From Clostridia bacterium (GTDB taxonomy: Bacteria; Bacillota; Clostridia; Oscillospirales; CAG-382): a DNA stretch of 64,000 bases. The DNA lies in NCBI GenBank assembly GCA_017521025.1, contig JAFXEB010000022.1:1-64000 (forward strand). The letters run 5' to 3'. Below the pieces are notes generated by a model, which did no database searches, had not been told where the DNA came from, and was given only the letters and a program-made list of their open reading frames with translations. Shown here one piece after another: positions 7,435 to 16,159 of the stretch (position 1 is its first letter; every line of letters begins with the position of its first letter). The translations under genes were made by a program, and so were the position numbers.

Positions 7435-7941
7435 GTGAACAGATATACAGTTGCAGTGCTGGTGCGCAACCAGTTCGGCGTGTTAAACAGAGTTACCAGC
7501 ATGTTCAGACGAAGGCAGTTCAATATAAGCTCGCTGTCCGTTAGCGAGACCGAGTCGAACCAATACTCCCGCATCACCGTTACATTTGACGGGGAGGATG
7601 GCGCAAAGCAGCAGCTTATCAACCAGCTTTATAAGCTGCCTGACGTTTGCTCTATAAAGGAGTTTACCGCAGACAACTCGGTAAGCTGTGAGCTGCTTTT
7701 GATAAAGGTCAAAAACGACCCGGAGCACAGAGATGAGATAATGGCCGCCGCAACGGCGTTTTCTGCGGTTACGGTGGATTATTCCAAGGACTCTGTTATT
7801 TTCAGGATAGCAGACGATTCGAGAAGGATAGACGATTTCATTAACCTGATGAGAGACTACACTATTCTCGAGATATGCCGCACAGGATTTATTTCTCTTG
7901 AAAAAGGGAGCAGTACTATAAGGCACATCATCAACTTCTGA
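7435..7941 (+). CDS. ilvN: Acetolactate synthase small (regulatory) subunit, orphan
   Basis: This 168-residue protein has an N-terminal ACT domain (about residues 3-75, with NQFGVLNRVTSMF) and the C-terminal domain of acetolactate synthase small subunits (about 80-160). The family binds valine and gives feedback control to the catalytic IlvB subunit of branched-chain amino acid synthesis. It starts at GTG one base after the ridA stop, with AAAGGGG upstream. No ilvB, ilvC or ilvD lies next to it, so it must act with a large subunit encoded elsewhere. Confidence 0.88.
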   Translation: MNRYTVAVLVRNQFGVLNRVTSMFRRRQFNISSLSVSETESNQYSRITVTFDGEDGAKQQLINQLYKLPDVCSIKEFTADNSVSCELLLIKVKNDPEHRDEIMAAATAFSAVTVDYSKDSVIFRIADDSRRIDDFINLMRDYTILEICRTGFISLEKGSSTIRHIINF

Positions 7942-7960
7942 GTAAGGGGTTGTAAAAAAA

Positions 7961-8150
7961 GGCCGGAACGCAAGAAAAATATCATTTCATTAATACATGG
8001 TTGTTAATTGCGGCTGTTTTTGCCGCAATTAACTTTTTATTCATTTTCTTGCTATGAACGAACCTTCCCTCTCGCAGTACATAGTACAGCTTCGGGGGCG
8101 GTTCGTCCATTCCAACCATTTTTTCCTAACCCCTTTTTGAATGTAAAAAA
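7961..8150. repeat. Tandem repeat unit 1 (190 bp)
   Basis: First of three near-identical units, each starting GGCCGGAACG. It contains a perfect 12-bp palindrome (GTTAATTGCGGC 8003-8014 and GCCGCAATTAAC 8022-8033) followed by TTTTT, which makes a plus-strand intrinsic terminator. An outer inverted pair (GCAAGAAAA near 7970, TTTTCTTGC at 8044-8052) encloses it. A second stem pairs ACGAACC with GGTTCGT near 8057-8106. On the minus strand 8119-7982 is an intact 45-codon ORF behind a weak AGGA site. Whether the unit acts as DNA, RNA or coding sequence is open. Confidence 0.85.
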
Positions 8151-8339
8151 GGCCGGAACGCAAGAAAAATATCATTTCGTTAATACATGGTTGTTAATTG
8201 CGGCTGTTTTTGCCGCAATTAACTTTTTATTCATTTTCTTGCTATGAACGAACCTTCCCTCTCGCAGTACAAAGTACAGCTTCGGGGGCGGTTCGTCCAT
8301 TCCAACCATTTTTTCCTAACCCCTTTTTGAATGTAAAAA
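8151..8339. repeat. Tandem repeat unit 2 (189 bp)
   Basis: Copy of unit 1 with very few changes: one A lost from the poly-A run at its end, one base in the GTACAAAGTAC stem, and a C/T difference near 8179. The same palindromes are present. The 45-codon minus-strand ORF is intact at 8309-8172, with a Tyr to Phe and a Met to Thr change relative to unit 1. Confidence 0.85.
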
Positions 8340-8551
8340 GGCCGGAACGCAAGAAAAATATCATTTCGTTAAAACAAAAATATCATTTCATTAATACATG
8401 GTTGTTAATTGCGGCTGTTTTTGCCGCAATTAACTTTTTGTTCATTTTCTTGCTATGAACGAACCTTCCCTCTCGCAGTACATAGTACAGCTTCGGGGAC
8501 GGTTCGTCCATTCCAACCATTTTTTCCTAACCCCTTTTTGAATGTAAAAAA
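8340..8551. repeat. Tandem repeat unit 3 (212 bp) plus truncated fourth copy
   Basis: This copy carries a 21-bp internal duplication (the AAAATATCATTTC segment appears twice near 8355-8390). The minus-strand ORF is intact at 8520-8383 with one Pro to Ser change. A fourth copy begins at 8552 and breaks off after about 20 bases. Between the array and the terminator at 8622 I see only AT-rich sequence. Confidence 0.85.
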
Positions 8552-8621
8552 GGCCGGAACGTAAGAAAAAACTTTTTTAAAACAATCCATTTTTAAAACA
8601 CAGTTGTTGAGTACTTCACAC

Positions 8622-8660
8622 AAAAGGTCGGTAAAAAGCTTAGCTTTTTACCGACCTTTT
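8622..8660. terminator. Bidirectional terminator with perfect 18-bp stem
   Basis: AAAAGGTCGGTAAAAAGC (8622-8639) and GCTTTTTACCGACCTTTT (8643-8660) form a perfect stem with a 3-base loop. It ends the minus-strand CotH/VTC/DUF4956 operon 12 bases past the last gene and could also stop plus-strand transcription through the repeat array. Confidence 0.85.
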
Positions 8661-8671
8661 TGTTTGAGTTT

Positions 8672-9334
8672 TTAGTTGCGGCAATCTACGAGGGTTACGC
8701 TTCTTACGCCGCTCACAGCCTTTACACTGCTTACCACCGACTGTCTTGCAGAGGACATACCAAGCTCGTATATTATCTCAGTATAGCCGTCAGTTTGTAT
8801 CATAGAAGAAAGCTTATACTTTGCCTTTTTAGCCTCAAGCACCTGCTCTATCCTATATTCCGCTTCTCCCTCGATTCGGATAACGAGGAGATAAGGACGA
8901 GAGCCTGAGCCCGATACTATCCTTGCAACAACGGCAACCAAGCCGATAAACAGGCAGCCTACAACCGTTATCATATAAAAGCCCGCACCTGCGGTTATAC
9001 CTGCGGCAACGCTCCAGAACATAAAGGCGGTGTCGAATGCGTCCTTGATGGCGGTACGGAAGCGAACAATTGAAAGAGCGCCCACCATACCAAGGGACAA
9101 AGCCAGATTGGAGGTTATGGTCAGAACTATCATTGCGCTTATGACTGTGACAAGGAGTAAGGTTATCTCGTAGCCACGGTTAGAGGTAAGCTTTTTCACG
9201 GTAATGCGATATACCACGAGGATAAACATCGCCGCAAGGAATGCGGCAAAAAGACTTGCAACGGCTTTACCGATGCTGATATCCGTGCTGAAGCCTTCAA
9301 TTATACTCTTTTTAAACATATCTGCAAAGCTCAT
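8672..9334 (-). CDS. DUF4956 family membrane protein
   Basis: This 220-residue protein has three or four membrane segments between about residues 20 and 135, with the conserved basic loop SIVRFRTAIKD, then a soluble C-terminal domain (about 145-220) with alternating strands. These features match DUF4956, often found with polyphosphate polymerase and CotH genes. A role in exporting or organising the polymer made by its neighbour is inference. AAAGGAAGG precedes the ATG. It is the last gene of a three-gene operon. Confidence 0.85.
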   Translation of the reverse strand: MSFADMFKKSIIEGFSTDISIGKAVASLFAAFLAAMFILVVYRITVKKLTSNRGYEITLLLVTVISAMIVLTITSNLALSLGMVGALSIVRFRTAIKDAFDTAFMFWSVAAGITAGAGFYMITVVGCLFIGLVAVVARIVSGSGSRPYLLVIRIEGEAEYRIEQVLEAKKAKYKLSSMIQTDGYTEIIYELGMSSARQSVVSSVKAVSGVRSVTLVDCRN

Positions 9335-9359
9335 ATTATTTACCTTCCTTTAAGTAGTG

Positions 9360-10025
9360 TTACCTTAAAGCCTCTCGACAGAGGGCGTATTTTGATACAG
9401 AAAGCTGTTGACAGGGACAATTGCTGAGTTTGCGCACAAATGCAGGAAGGCGGTCATCGTATTTCACTTCCATAATGACCTGCCCTCTCGGCAAGGCGGG
9501 CACGCCTGCCAGGCTACCGTCATACAAACAGCGGGAATCCGAGGGGAGAGCCTCTATTTCCCTGTCGAAGGTCAGGCGGGTATTGGTGGGAACGTGAACG
9601 AATGCATCACGCTTATACCTGACGATTATAGATGGGCGCAGTCCCTTGGAGCGCAGCTCGCATATCAAGCCGTAAGCCTTTTCGGAATATTCCCCAACAT
9701 CAGTATAGCTTGACAAGCCATCTACCCCGTCAGCGCTTATCCTTGCGCTTATTTTTTCTGTAATGATGCCTGTCTTGATCTTTTTCTCCAGCCGCACAAA
9801 ATCACTTGAGAAACCGTAGGTACGGACACGGAATTTTGTATGCTCACGGATACCGTCAAGCTTTTCGTCAAGGGCGCTGTCATATATATCGTCATAGTAA
9901 AGGGAGCTTATGGTGTATGCGCCCCGAGAATTGGCATCACGTTCCATTGCCGCCTCAGCCCTTGCCCTTAGCATCACGTATTGGGCGTAGCTTATTATAT
10001 ATTTTTCTTCGTGACGTTTTGCCAT
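9360..10025 (-). CDS. VTC-domain polyphosphate polymerase
   Basis: This 221-residue protein is a single VTC-type catalytic domain, the tunnel-fold family that makes polyphosphate from ATP in yeast. The strand motifs appear in order: HEEKY (residues 5-9), SLYYDD, KFRVRTYG, LEKKIK, IIVRYKRDAF, LTFDREI, and the metal-binding glutamate in IMEVKYDD, then SKYALC. Basic residues line the tunnel in this family, and the K/R positions are kept. The start has AAGAGG upstream. It lies 23 bases after the CotH gene and 25 before DUF4956, so it is the middle gene of one operon. In bacteria the substrate is less certain than in yeast. Confidence 0.88.
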   Translation of the reverse strand: MAKRHEEKYIISYAQYVMLRARAEAAMERDANSRGAYTISSLYYDDIYDSALDEKLDGIREHTKFRVRTYGFSSDFVRLEKKIKTGIITEKISARISADGVDGLSSYTDVGEYSEKAYGLICELRSKGLRPSIIVRYKRDAFVHVPTNTRLTFDREIEALPSDSRCLYDGSLAGVPALPRGQVIMEVKYDDRLPAFVRKLSNCPCQQLSVSKYALCREALR

Positions 10026-10048
10026 ATGTGCCTCTTTTCATGCTATTT

Positions 10049-13000
10049 TTATATATTGAAGCCATAGCTTTTCATCTGAGCATCGCTAAGACCGAACCAG
10101 TTTTGAACATACTTTACAATATACGCCTCACGATTGTTAAAAAAGCTGCGTATGACCTGAACAGAGCTCTCCCACCTACTTGACGAAATGCTCCATCTCT
10201 CGCCGTCACGAGCCTTTTCAGGCTTCAGCATATTGTAATATCGGTCTATCGCCTCGTTTACCCGTTCCTTATTCCACACGTTCTCTATCTGCCAGGCAAA
10301 GCTCTTGATAAGCTTCTCCCTGAACACAGGGCTTTTCAGCATAGCGGTAACGAAGGTGGTGGGGAAATAGTCATTTCTGCCCGTGCCCGCAGGGTTAAGG
10401 TGGTCGCTTACGGTATCGTTGGAGGTGCTCATAACGGAATAGTCCACGTCAAACATTATCCAAGTCCATTTACCGCTGTCGGTCTTGAAGAACTTGACGT
10501 TTCCGTTGTCGAGGTTGGCTATATAGATCTGTGCGGCAACGAAGTTGGCATATTGGTCAATATCCACCTGACTTTCGACGTATGCGAAATACTCGGGGTT
10601 GGAGAGGTTATGGGTCTTGACGTAATTCAGCAGCGCCTTGTACTCTGCCGTACTGCCCTGCAGACGGTCAAGGGTAACCTCTTCCTTTGTAACGTTGAAG
10701 TTGCCTGCTATATAGTTTTCGTTGATTTTTTCACGGAGATAATAGATGCCCCAATACTGACCGTTGAGATAAAGTATCACAGCCTTGTTTTTCTGAACGG
10801 GCATATACATAGCGGTGGATGCCAGCTCGGTAAGCAAGGGATCCCTCATACGGGCAAGGTTGTAGTCCTGACCCGTACAGCGGAATATAAACGCCTCGTA
10901 GCTGTCAAGTCCGTCCTCGCCGAAAAGAGGATAGTCAAGCTGTGATGCGCCGTATTTTGCTCTGAAAAAGCAGGACAGCGACTTCATAGGCTGTTGACGG
11001 GAAAAGCCGCCGAAGATGCGTATACCGCAGGGGAGCGAAAAGCTGCCCGAATCCTCAAACAGCGCAACGGACGCCTCCTTCTCCCAAGAGTTCCAGAAGT
11101 TTGCCCCCACATAAGGTGCCTTGGAGCTTGCGTTGGGTCCCATAACGTAGATGCCCGTTTTCTCGTCCCAAAGATTTGAGGGAGTTGTAACAAGAGACGC
11201 CACGGGGAGGGTGTGGTTTTCGTTAACTATATAGCTGAATGCCTGAACGGGGCTGTTTTTCTTCCCTCTCTCTGCCGCAAACGCTCTTATCACCGTAGTT
11301 TTTGTGACACGGATAGGCTTGGTATACACATTGGAAAGAGTGGTAGGCTGAGTGCAATCAGTGGTGTAATACACGGTGCCCGTGGAGGAAAACACCACGT
11401 CTACGTAGTCAACATCGTTATATACCCCCTGTGCCGTGCCAAGGGTCAGCTCTGCCGTTTCGGCAGCCGCCTTGCCGTTGGAGGTGTGAGGTGTGACGGT
11501 AGCAAGAGTGTCAAAGCCACTTGCGCCGTCAGGACGCCCGTAAGAAACATCCGTTGCCAAGGTGGGGATAATAACGTAGTCCTCTGCCCTGCCGCCCTTG
11601 GTAAGATAAAGGCTGTCGCCACCCGAGGAAAGGCCGAAGGGTAGCACAGGGTAGCCTTTTAGAAGGTTTTCGGAATCAGTGCTCAGGAATACGATATAGT
11701 ATTCGCCTGCGGCGAGAGTGTAGTCGGGCAAAGCGCCCATATAAGGCTCATCGCTATCGTCGGACAGATAGTAGCCAGAAAGATTTACGGGGGACTGCGA
11801 AGCGTTATACAGCTCCACCCAGTCACAGCAGGTACCGTAAGAGCCTCTGAGACTGCTTTTGTTAGAGGAGATAAGCTCGGAAATGATAAGTCCTTTAGGC
11901 AAAGAAGCCTTCAGGTACTCCGCCCTGCCTGCATCGGTGTTTGCAAAGCCTATGGTGACCTCGCCCGCCTTATAGGCAAGCTCCTCACCGCCCTCTACTG
12001 CCGAAAGAGACATCCCCTGCCCTGCGGAGCTCAGCATAACCGCAGTACTGTGCCTATAGTCCGGAGCAGTCAGCACCAATGCCTCGCCCTCGGAAAGAGC
12101 AAAGGGGGCGTGCCACTCTTCGTCGCCGCCGTCACAAATGATAACAACACATTCACCGGAGGCAAGTGTCATCTCGGGGAGGGCGTAACGAAGGGGGTCA
12201 TCACCGTCGGTCAGATACCAGCCCTTAGTGCTTATCTCACCTTGGCTACGGTTGCAAAGCTCTACTGCATCGGCAAAGCTACCGTTTACGGGAGTGCCGT
12301 CGCCCGAAAGCAATATCTCGCTTATATACAGAGGTGCGTCCTCGTATACTCTGCTGTCTGCAAAAGCGGTCTCGCCGCTCTCGCTGTTGGGGTAGCCAAG
12401 GGATACGGCTGTTTCGTTATATTTGCCGTCCACCAAAGAAAGCGAGCGGTCATTTTGCGTAGCCGTGACCTCGGCAGAAATGTACTTACCCTCTGGAGAG
12501 CTGAGATACAGCGTTTCACCTACAGATAGCGCAAAGCTTGCGTGCAGCTCGCCGTCGGCGCCTGCAAGTCCGCCGTCACAGAACACCAATACAAAGCCGC
12601 CTGCCTCAAGTGTCATAGCAGGAAGCATATAGCGGTATCTTTCATCAGCCTTATCGGAAAGCCCGTAGCCACCGATAGACAGTGCTGTTCCGCTTACATT
12701 ATGAAGCTCCACCACATCGGAGAATACACCGTTCTTATCGGGGAGTGCGTATCTGTTGGAGGTGAGTATCTCATTTATCACAAGCGCGGGCGACGGGTCG
12801 GGAACACCTACTGTAAAGCCCTTGTAGCCCTCGTCGGTATTGGGGAAGCCGGGTGTAGGGCGATAGCTGAGCACATAGCTTTTGCCGTCCCACTCCATAA
12901 CCTGATTCTCCTCCATTGGCGAAACCGTTACCTGTGCGGCTGTGGAGCCGTCACGGTTATACAGAAAAACGTTTTCTCCGCCGCTTGCAGAGATAGAAAA

Positions 13001-13345
13001 CCCACAGGAGTCACGGTCAACAAACAGCACCATATACTCGCCTGCGCCGAAGGGGGTGTCCCCAAAGGGCTCAGAGCTTTTTGTGCCGTCGCTCAGGGTA
13101 AAGCCGTGAAGATTGCAGTCATCACCCCTGTTATATATTTCTATATAGTCGCTGCTTTTGCCCTGAGAGTCCTCTATGATATCGGTATTTTTTGCACAGA
13201 CCTCGGTAATGATTATATCTACTTTTTCGGCCGGTACGCCATGCTCTGTAGAAGACCCCAAGCGGTCAGTTACCACGCCTATCACTATAGCGCATACAAG
13301 GGCGCTGAGCAATAGCAGGGCAATTGCAATATCCTTTGATTTCAC
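10049..13345 (-). CDS. Secreted CotH kinase protein with lamin-tail domains
   Basis: This 1098-residue protein has an N-terminal membrane segment (residues 8-27). Four lamin-tail-like beta domains follow (about 45-145, 185-295, 340-430, 485-590), then a chitobiase-type C-terminal segment with YYTTDCTQPT (about 630-690) and a CotH kinase domain (about 700-1060). CotH motifs include FGGFSRQQPMKSL, the DYNLARMRD segment and WIMFDVDYS. CotH of Bacillus is an atypical kinase that phosphorylates spore-coat proteins; here the adhesive domains and secretion suggest phosphorylation or display at the cell surface, which is inference. It starts at GTG 13345 behind AAGGAG. It leads the operon with the polyphosphate polymerase and DUF4956. 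Confidence 0.9.
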   Translation of the reverse strand: MKSKDIAIALLLLSALVCAIVIGVVTDRLGSSTEHGVPAEKVDIIITEVCAKNTDIIEDSQGKSSDYIEIYNRGDDCNLHGFTLSDGTKSSEPFGDTPFGAGEYMVLFVDRDSCGFSISASGGENVFLYNRDGSTAAQVTVSPMEENQVMEWDGKSYVLSYRPTPGFPNTDEGYKGFTVGVPDPSPALVINEILTSNRYALPDKNGVFSDVVELHNVSGTALSIGGYGLSDKADERYRYMLPAMTLEAGGFVLVFCDGGLAGADGELHASFALSVGETLYLSSPEGKYISAEVTATQNDRSLSLVDGKYNETAVSLGYPNSESGETAFADSRVYEDAPLYISEILLSGDGTPVNGSFADAVELCNRSQGEISTKGWYLTDGDDPLRYALPEMTLASGECVVIICDGGDEEWHAPFALSEGEALVLTAPDYRHSTAVMLSSAGQGMSLSAVEGGEELAYKAGEVTIGFANTDAGRAEYLKASLPKGLIISELISSNKSSLRGSYGTCCDWVELYNASQSPVNLSGYYLSDDSDEPYMGALPDYTLAAGEYYIVFLSTDSENLLKGYPVLPFGLSSGGDSLYLTKGGRAEDYVIIPTLATDVSYGRPDGASGFDTLATVTPHTSNGKAAAETAELTLGTAQGVYNDVDYVDVVFSSTGTVYYTTDCTQPTTLSNVYTKPIRVTKTTVIRAFAAERGKKNSPVQAFSYIVNENHTLPVASLVTTPSNLWDEKTGIYVMGPNASSKAPYVGANFWNSWEKEASVALFEDSGSFSLPCGIRIFGGFSRQQPMKSLSCFFRAKYGASQLDYPLFGEDGLDSYEAFIFRCTGQDYNLARMRDPLLTELASTAMYMPVQKNKAVILYLNGQYWGIYYLREKINENYIAGNFNVTKEEVTLDRLQGSTAEYKALLNYVKTHNLSNPEYFAYVESQVDIDQYANFVAAQIYIANLDNGNVKFFKTDSGKWTWIMFDVDYSVMSTSNDTVSDHLNPAGTGRNDYFPTTFVTAMLKSPVFREKLIKSFAWQIENVWNKERVNEAIDRYYNMLKPEKARDGERWSISSSRWESSVQVIRSFFNNREAYIVKYVQNWFGLSDAQMKSYGFNI

Positions 13346-13374
13346 CTTTCAGGTCTCCTTTCTGTGATTTTTGT

Positions 13375-13403
13375 ATTATATCATATAACAGCCTGTATAG
13401 CAA
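13375..13403 (-). promoter_or_regulatory. Promoter of the CotH/VTC/DUF4956 operon
   Basis: On the minus strand TTGCTA (13398-13403) and TATAAT (13375-13380) are 17 bases apart, with TGA before the -10. It lies in the 71-base gap after the SGNH gene, so the operon is transcribed independently of upstream genes. Confidence 0.7.
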
Positions 13404-13416
13404 GTATTAATAGGCA

Positions 13417-14418
13417 TTATCTAGAGGGCATAAGTCCCTTCATAGAATCAGGATTCTGCCAGGTACCTGCCTGCTTACGGGCGGCGTAATCACGCAGGAT
13501 GACCGTCCACGCATTATAGGCGTACTTGGTAAGATGGCAGGCGGCGGCAGAGCCCACGTCGCTGCAGAAAGCGTCGCCGAGGCAATCGTTACCGTCGAGA
13601 AGGACGGTAGACACGTCTATAAAGTCGATACCGTTGGCGTTGCAGTAGTCGAGCACCTTTATGTTAAGGGTGCTTATGCTACCGTTATTGAGCTTGTGGG
13701 AAGAATAGTCGCTTGAATAGTGGAGGTATGTATTGCTGAGAACTACCACCTTTACACGGGGATAGGCGGTATTAAGCTCCTCTATAAGCTTTGTGGCAAG
13801 CTTATAGGTCTCCTCAACGCCTGTTTCGCCGTTGGCATATATGGCGATATCGTTAAGAGCCATAAGGGAGAGGTACACGGTGCCAACGCCCATAGCGCCA
13901 ACCGCCTCGGTTATCTTCATAGGCTTGCCCTGATAGGACGGTAGAGCACAGTCGGGGCTTTCAGCGGTTTGCTTCAGGTTGTTGTAAAGGCTGAAGCTGG
14001 CGGCAGCAAAGAAGGTGGAGTTTCCGAGGAAGGTGGAGTCCGTCACCCTTGCGTTATTTACGTAGTTTTTATAGTGGAGCATTATGGAATTGCCCACGAA
14101 AACGCTGTTGTTGAAATACGCATCTGTAAAATCGTAATTGAGCACCCAGTGCTCGCCGAAATACACTGCCCTTTCATCATAGCTCTCGGGATATAAAGGA
14201 GTGTTATCAATAACTGCACTGCTACTGCTCTCCTCAGAGGACTCAGGTGCGGAGGAAGCCTCTCCGTCAGATACATCCGCCGAGGAATCGGGCACAGATA
14301 TAAGGCTCTCGCCGCCCACGGAGGAGCTTGTATCATCGAGCATAACGTCGGTACAGCCCCAAGCGGCGAGCAAGGTCGCTATAACAAGTATAAAGCACAT
14401 AAATCTTATCGTTCTCAT
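13417..14418 (-). CDS. SGNH/GDSL-type lipoprotein
   Basis: This 333-residue protein has a signal sequence with a lipobox-like AAWGC (Cys22), a Ser/Glu-rich linker (about 25-75), then an SGNH hydrolase-like domain. Block I reads FVGNSIML (nucleophile Ser, GNS instead of GDS), block III ALND, and block V CSDVGSAAACHLT with the catalytic His. Such enzymes remove acyl groups from cell-wall or capsular glycans outside the cell. AAAGGA lies upstream of the ATG. It is followed on the same strand by the CotH operon, which has its own promoter. The substrate is not evident. Confidence 0.78.
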   Translation of the reverse strand: MRTIRFMCFILVIATLLAAWGCTDVMLDDTSSSVGGESLISVPDSSADVSDGEASSAPESSEESSSSAVIDNTPLYPESYDERAVYFGEHWVLNYDFTDAYFNNSVFVGNSIMLHYKNYVNNARVTDSTFLGNSTFFAAASFSLYNNLKQTAESPDCALPSYQGKPMKITEAVGAMGVGTVYLSLMALNDIAIYANGETGVEETYKLATKLIEELNTAYPRVKVVVLSNTYLHYSSDYSSHKLNNGSISTLNIKVLDYCNANGIDFIDVSTVLLDGNDCLGDAFCSDVGSAAACHLTKYAYNAWTVILRDYAARKQAGTWQNPDSMKGLMPSR

Positions 14419-14504
14419 ATTTTCATTATTCCTTTCTTTTTTACTATGTTAAACAACAAGTTGAAATTTATATTAAACAGCGTCTTTAGTTTATGCCGTT
14501 TCTG

Positions 14505-15692
14505 TCAACAACCCTCTGAGCTTATTATCCTGAGAGCCTCGGCACAGAGTGAAGTCTTTTCGTTTATACCGCCCGTATGCACATAAGCAAAGAGCTTTTC
14601 AAGAAGCGTTCCCATTTGTTTTCCGTTTACCGCGCCGAGCGCTTTCAGGTCAGCGCCATCCACAGCCAGCTCACGCAGTGTCAGAGGTAGCTTGCCGCAT
14701 TCCATAAGCGCAAGCCCGCTCTCCCAATTCGCAGGCAACCGTCCTCCCCTACGCTCAAGTAAGATGCAGGTCATACGGGCATCCTTAATGCCGTGCTTGC
14801 CTGCGTATACAGCCACTTCAAGCCAGCAGTCAAAGCCGTACCCGTAAAGAGCGAATGCGGCGGCACTTACCGACCTTGCCAAGCGCCTGTCGGTTTTAAG
14901 GCTTCTGCATAGCGTTTCAGCACCCTCGGCATTTCTGCCGCAGTGAGCAATAAACAGAGGCAGTCTGTACTCCTTTGGATACTTGCCGAGGTCGTCAGGC
15001 GCCTTTGCACCGAACAGGCACTCGGTTACGTAACTATGCTCGGCCAACACAGCTTCGGCATAGTCGCCCATTAATATCTGCCCAAGCTCGGACAAAACAC
15101 GCTCTGCTGCTATGTGCTGTAATAAATGCACCTTTGCCCTCATAGCCGCCACCGTATTCTTTTCAACGGTAAAGCCAAGCCTTGCAGCAAAGCGCAAGGC
15201 ACGGAGTATGCGCAGGGCATCCTCCTCGAAACGAAGCTCCGGATCGCCAACGGCACGGAGTATGCCTGCGGCGAGGTCTGCCTGACCTCCGTAGAAATCC
15301 AACATCCCCTCCGAGGGGCTGTAATACATAGCATTTACAGTAAAGTCTCTGCGTGCGGCGTCCTCTGCGGCACTGTTTGTATAAATGACCTTATCGGGAT
15401 GTCGGTGGTCCTTATATGTTCCTTCCTTACGCAGAGCGGTAATTTCAACACTTACACCCCTGTTTATCACGGTGACCGTGCCGTGCCTTATACCCGTAGG
15501 CAAGACTTTAAGATGGGCAAAAATGCTCATCACCTGCTTTGGAGTGGCTGAGCTTGTTATATCATAATCCTGAGGCTTAAGCCCCATCAGATAGTCCCTT
15601 ACACAGCCGCCCACCAGATAGGCACGGTGTCCCGCCCGTTCAAGGTCGGTAATAAGCTCTGATACCTCAAGGGGTATTAAACGAGAAAGCAT
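14505..15692 (-). CDS. cca: CCA tRNA nucleotidyltransferase
   Basis: This 395-residue class II nucleotidyltransferase adds or repairs the 3' CCA of tRNAs. The head motif LVGGCVRDYLMG with the metal-binding DYDI (residues about 26-46), RRDFTVNAMYY, and the neck motif EDALRILRALRFAARLGF are intact. No clear HD phosphodiesterase motif is visible in the C-terminal part. GGGGGAG precedes the ATG. It is the last gene in the long minus-strand run that begins at rfbA and follows the unknown Cys-motif gene by 15 bases, which suggests read-through or an internal promoter. Confidence 0.95.
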   Translation of the reverse strand: MLSRLIPLEVSELITDLERAGHRAYLVGGCVRDYLMGLKPQDYDITSSATPKQVMSIFAHLKVLPTGIRHGTVTVINRGVSVEITALRKEGTYKDHRHPDKVIYTNSAAEDAARRDFTVNAMYYSPSEGMLDFYGGQADLAAGILRAVGDPELRFEEDALRILRALRFAARLGFTVEKNTVAAMRAKVHLLQHIAAERVLSELGQILMGDYAEAVLAEHSYVTECLFGAKAPDDLGKYPKEYRLPLFIAHCGRNAEGAETLCRSLKTDRRLARSVSAAAFALYGYGFDCWLEVAVYAGKHGIKDARMTCILLERRGGRLPANWESGLALMECGKLPLTLRELAVDGADLKALGAVNGKQMGTLLEKLFAYVHTGGINEKTSLCAEALRIISSEGC

Positions 15693-15707
15693 ATCTCTCC
15701 CCCATTC

Positions 15708-16118
15708 CTAAGGACGTACCCATGGCAGTGTCCAATTTACGACTATATAAGGTTTACCATCCTTCACGAAAAAGGCGGCACTGAAATCCTTTTCTATAAG
15801 CGAAAAATCTGCCTCGTATTGGTCGGCTACATCGGTGTAGACCTCAGCAGAGGCGACTATGGGATAGAGGCACATATACCGCTGAGACAGCTCCTCCTCA
15901 CCCGGACCGTGCGCCCATACCACAGACGCTTTCTCGGGATGGATGCCGAGGCTTTTGAAAAAGCGCTCTTTTGTATAGCTGATGCGGCGCTGTCTTTCGC
16001 AAAAGTTGCGGCAGGAGGGACAAGAGCAATATCTGATGTCAGAAGCGGCATCGTCATAGTACGCCTTGGTAGCGATGATGTCGATATCAAATACGTTAGC
16101 GCCCAGCATATATACCAT
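15708..16118 (-). CDS. Conserved-looking Cys-motif protein, unknown function
   Basis: This is a 136-residue soluble protein I cannot name. A compact cysteine cluster (C31, C33, C36, C40 in YCSCPSCRNFC) could bind zinc or another metal, and the C-terminal half is rich in Val, Tyr and Trp with predicted strands. A strong GGAGGA site sets the ATG at 16118. It follows the second half-transporter by 41 bases and precedes cca by 15. It may be the last member of the envelope operon or a housekeeping gene paired with cca. Confidence 0.72.
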   Translation of the reverse strand: MVYMLGANVFDIDIIATKAYYDDAASDIRYCSCPSCRNFCERQRRISYTKERFFKSLGIHPEKASVVWAHGPGEEELSQRYMCLYPIVASAEVYTDVADQYEADFSLIEKDFSAAFFVKDGKPYIVVNWTLPWVRP

Positions 16119-16159
16119 TGTTTTTCCTCCTCACCTTTATTTCGGCACAAAAGCGCCAT

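Noticed and set aside
8008-8458. Plus-strand open frames of about 80 codons in the repeat array
   Set aside because: They span repeat-unit borders and begin inside the palindrome with no ribosome site, so they are by-products of the repeat.
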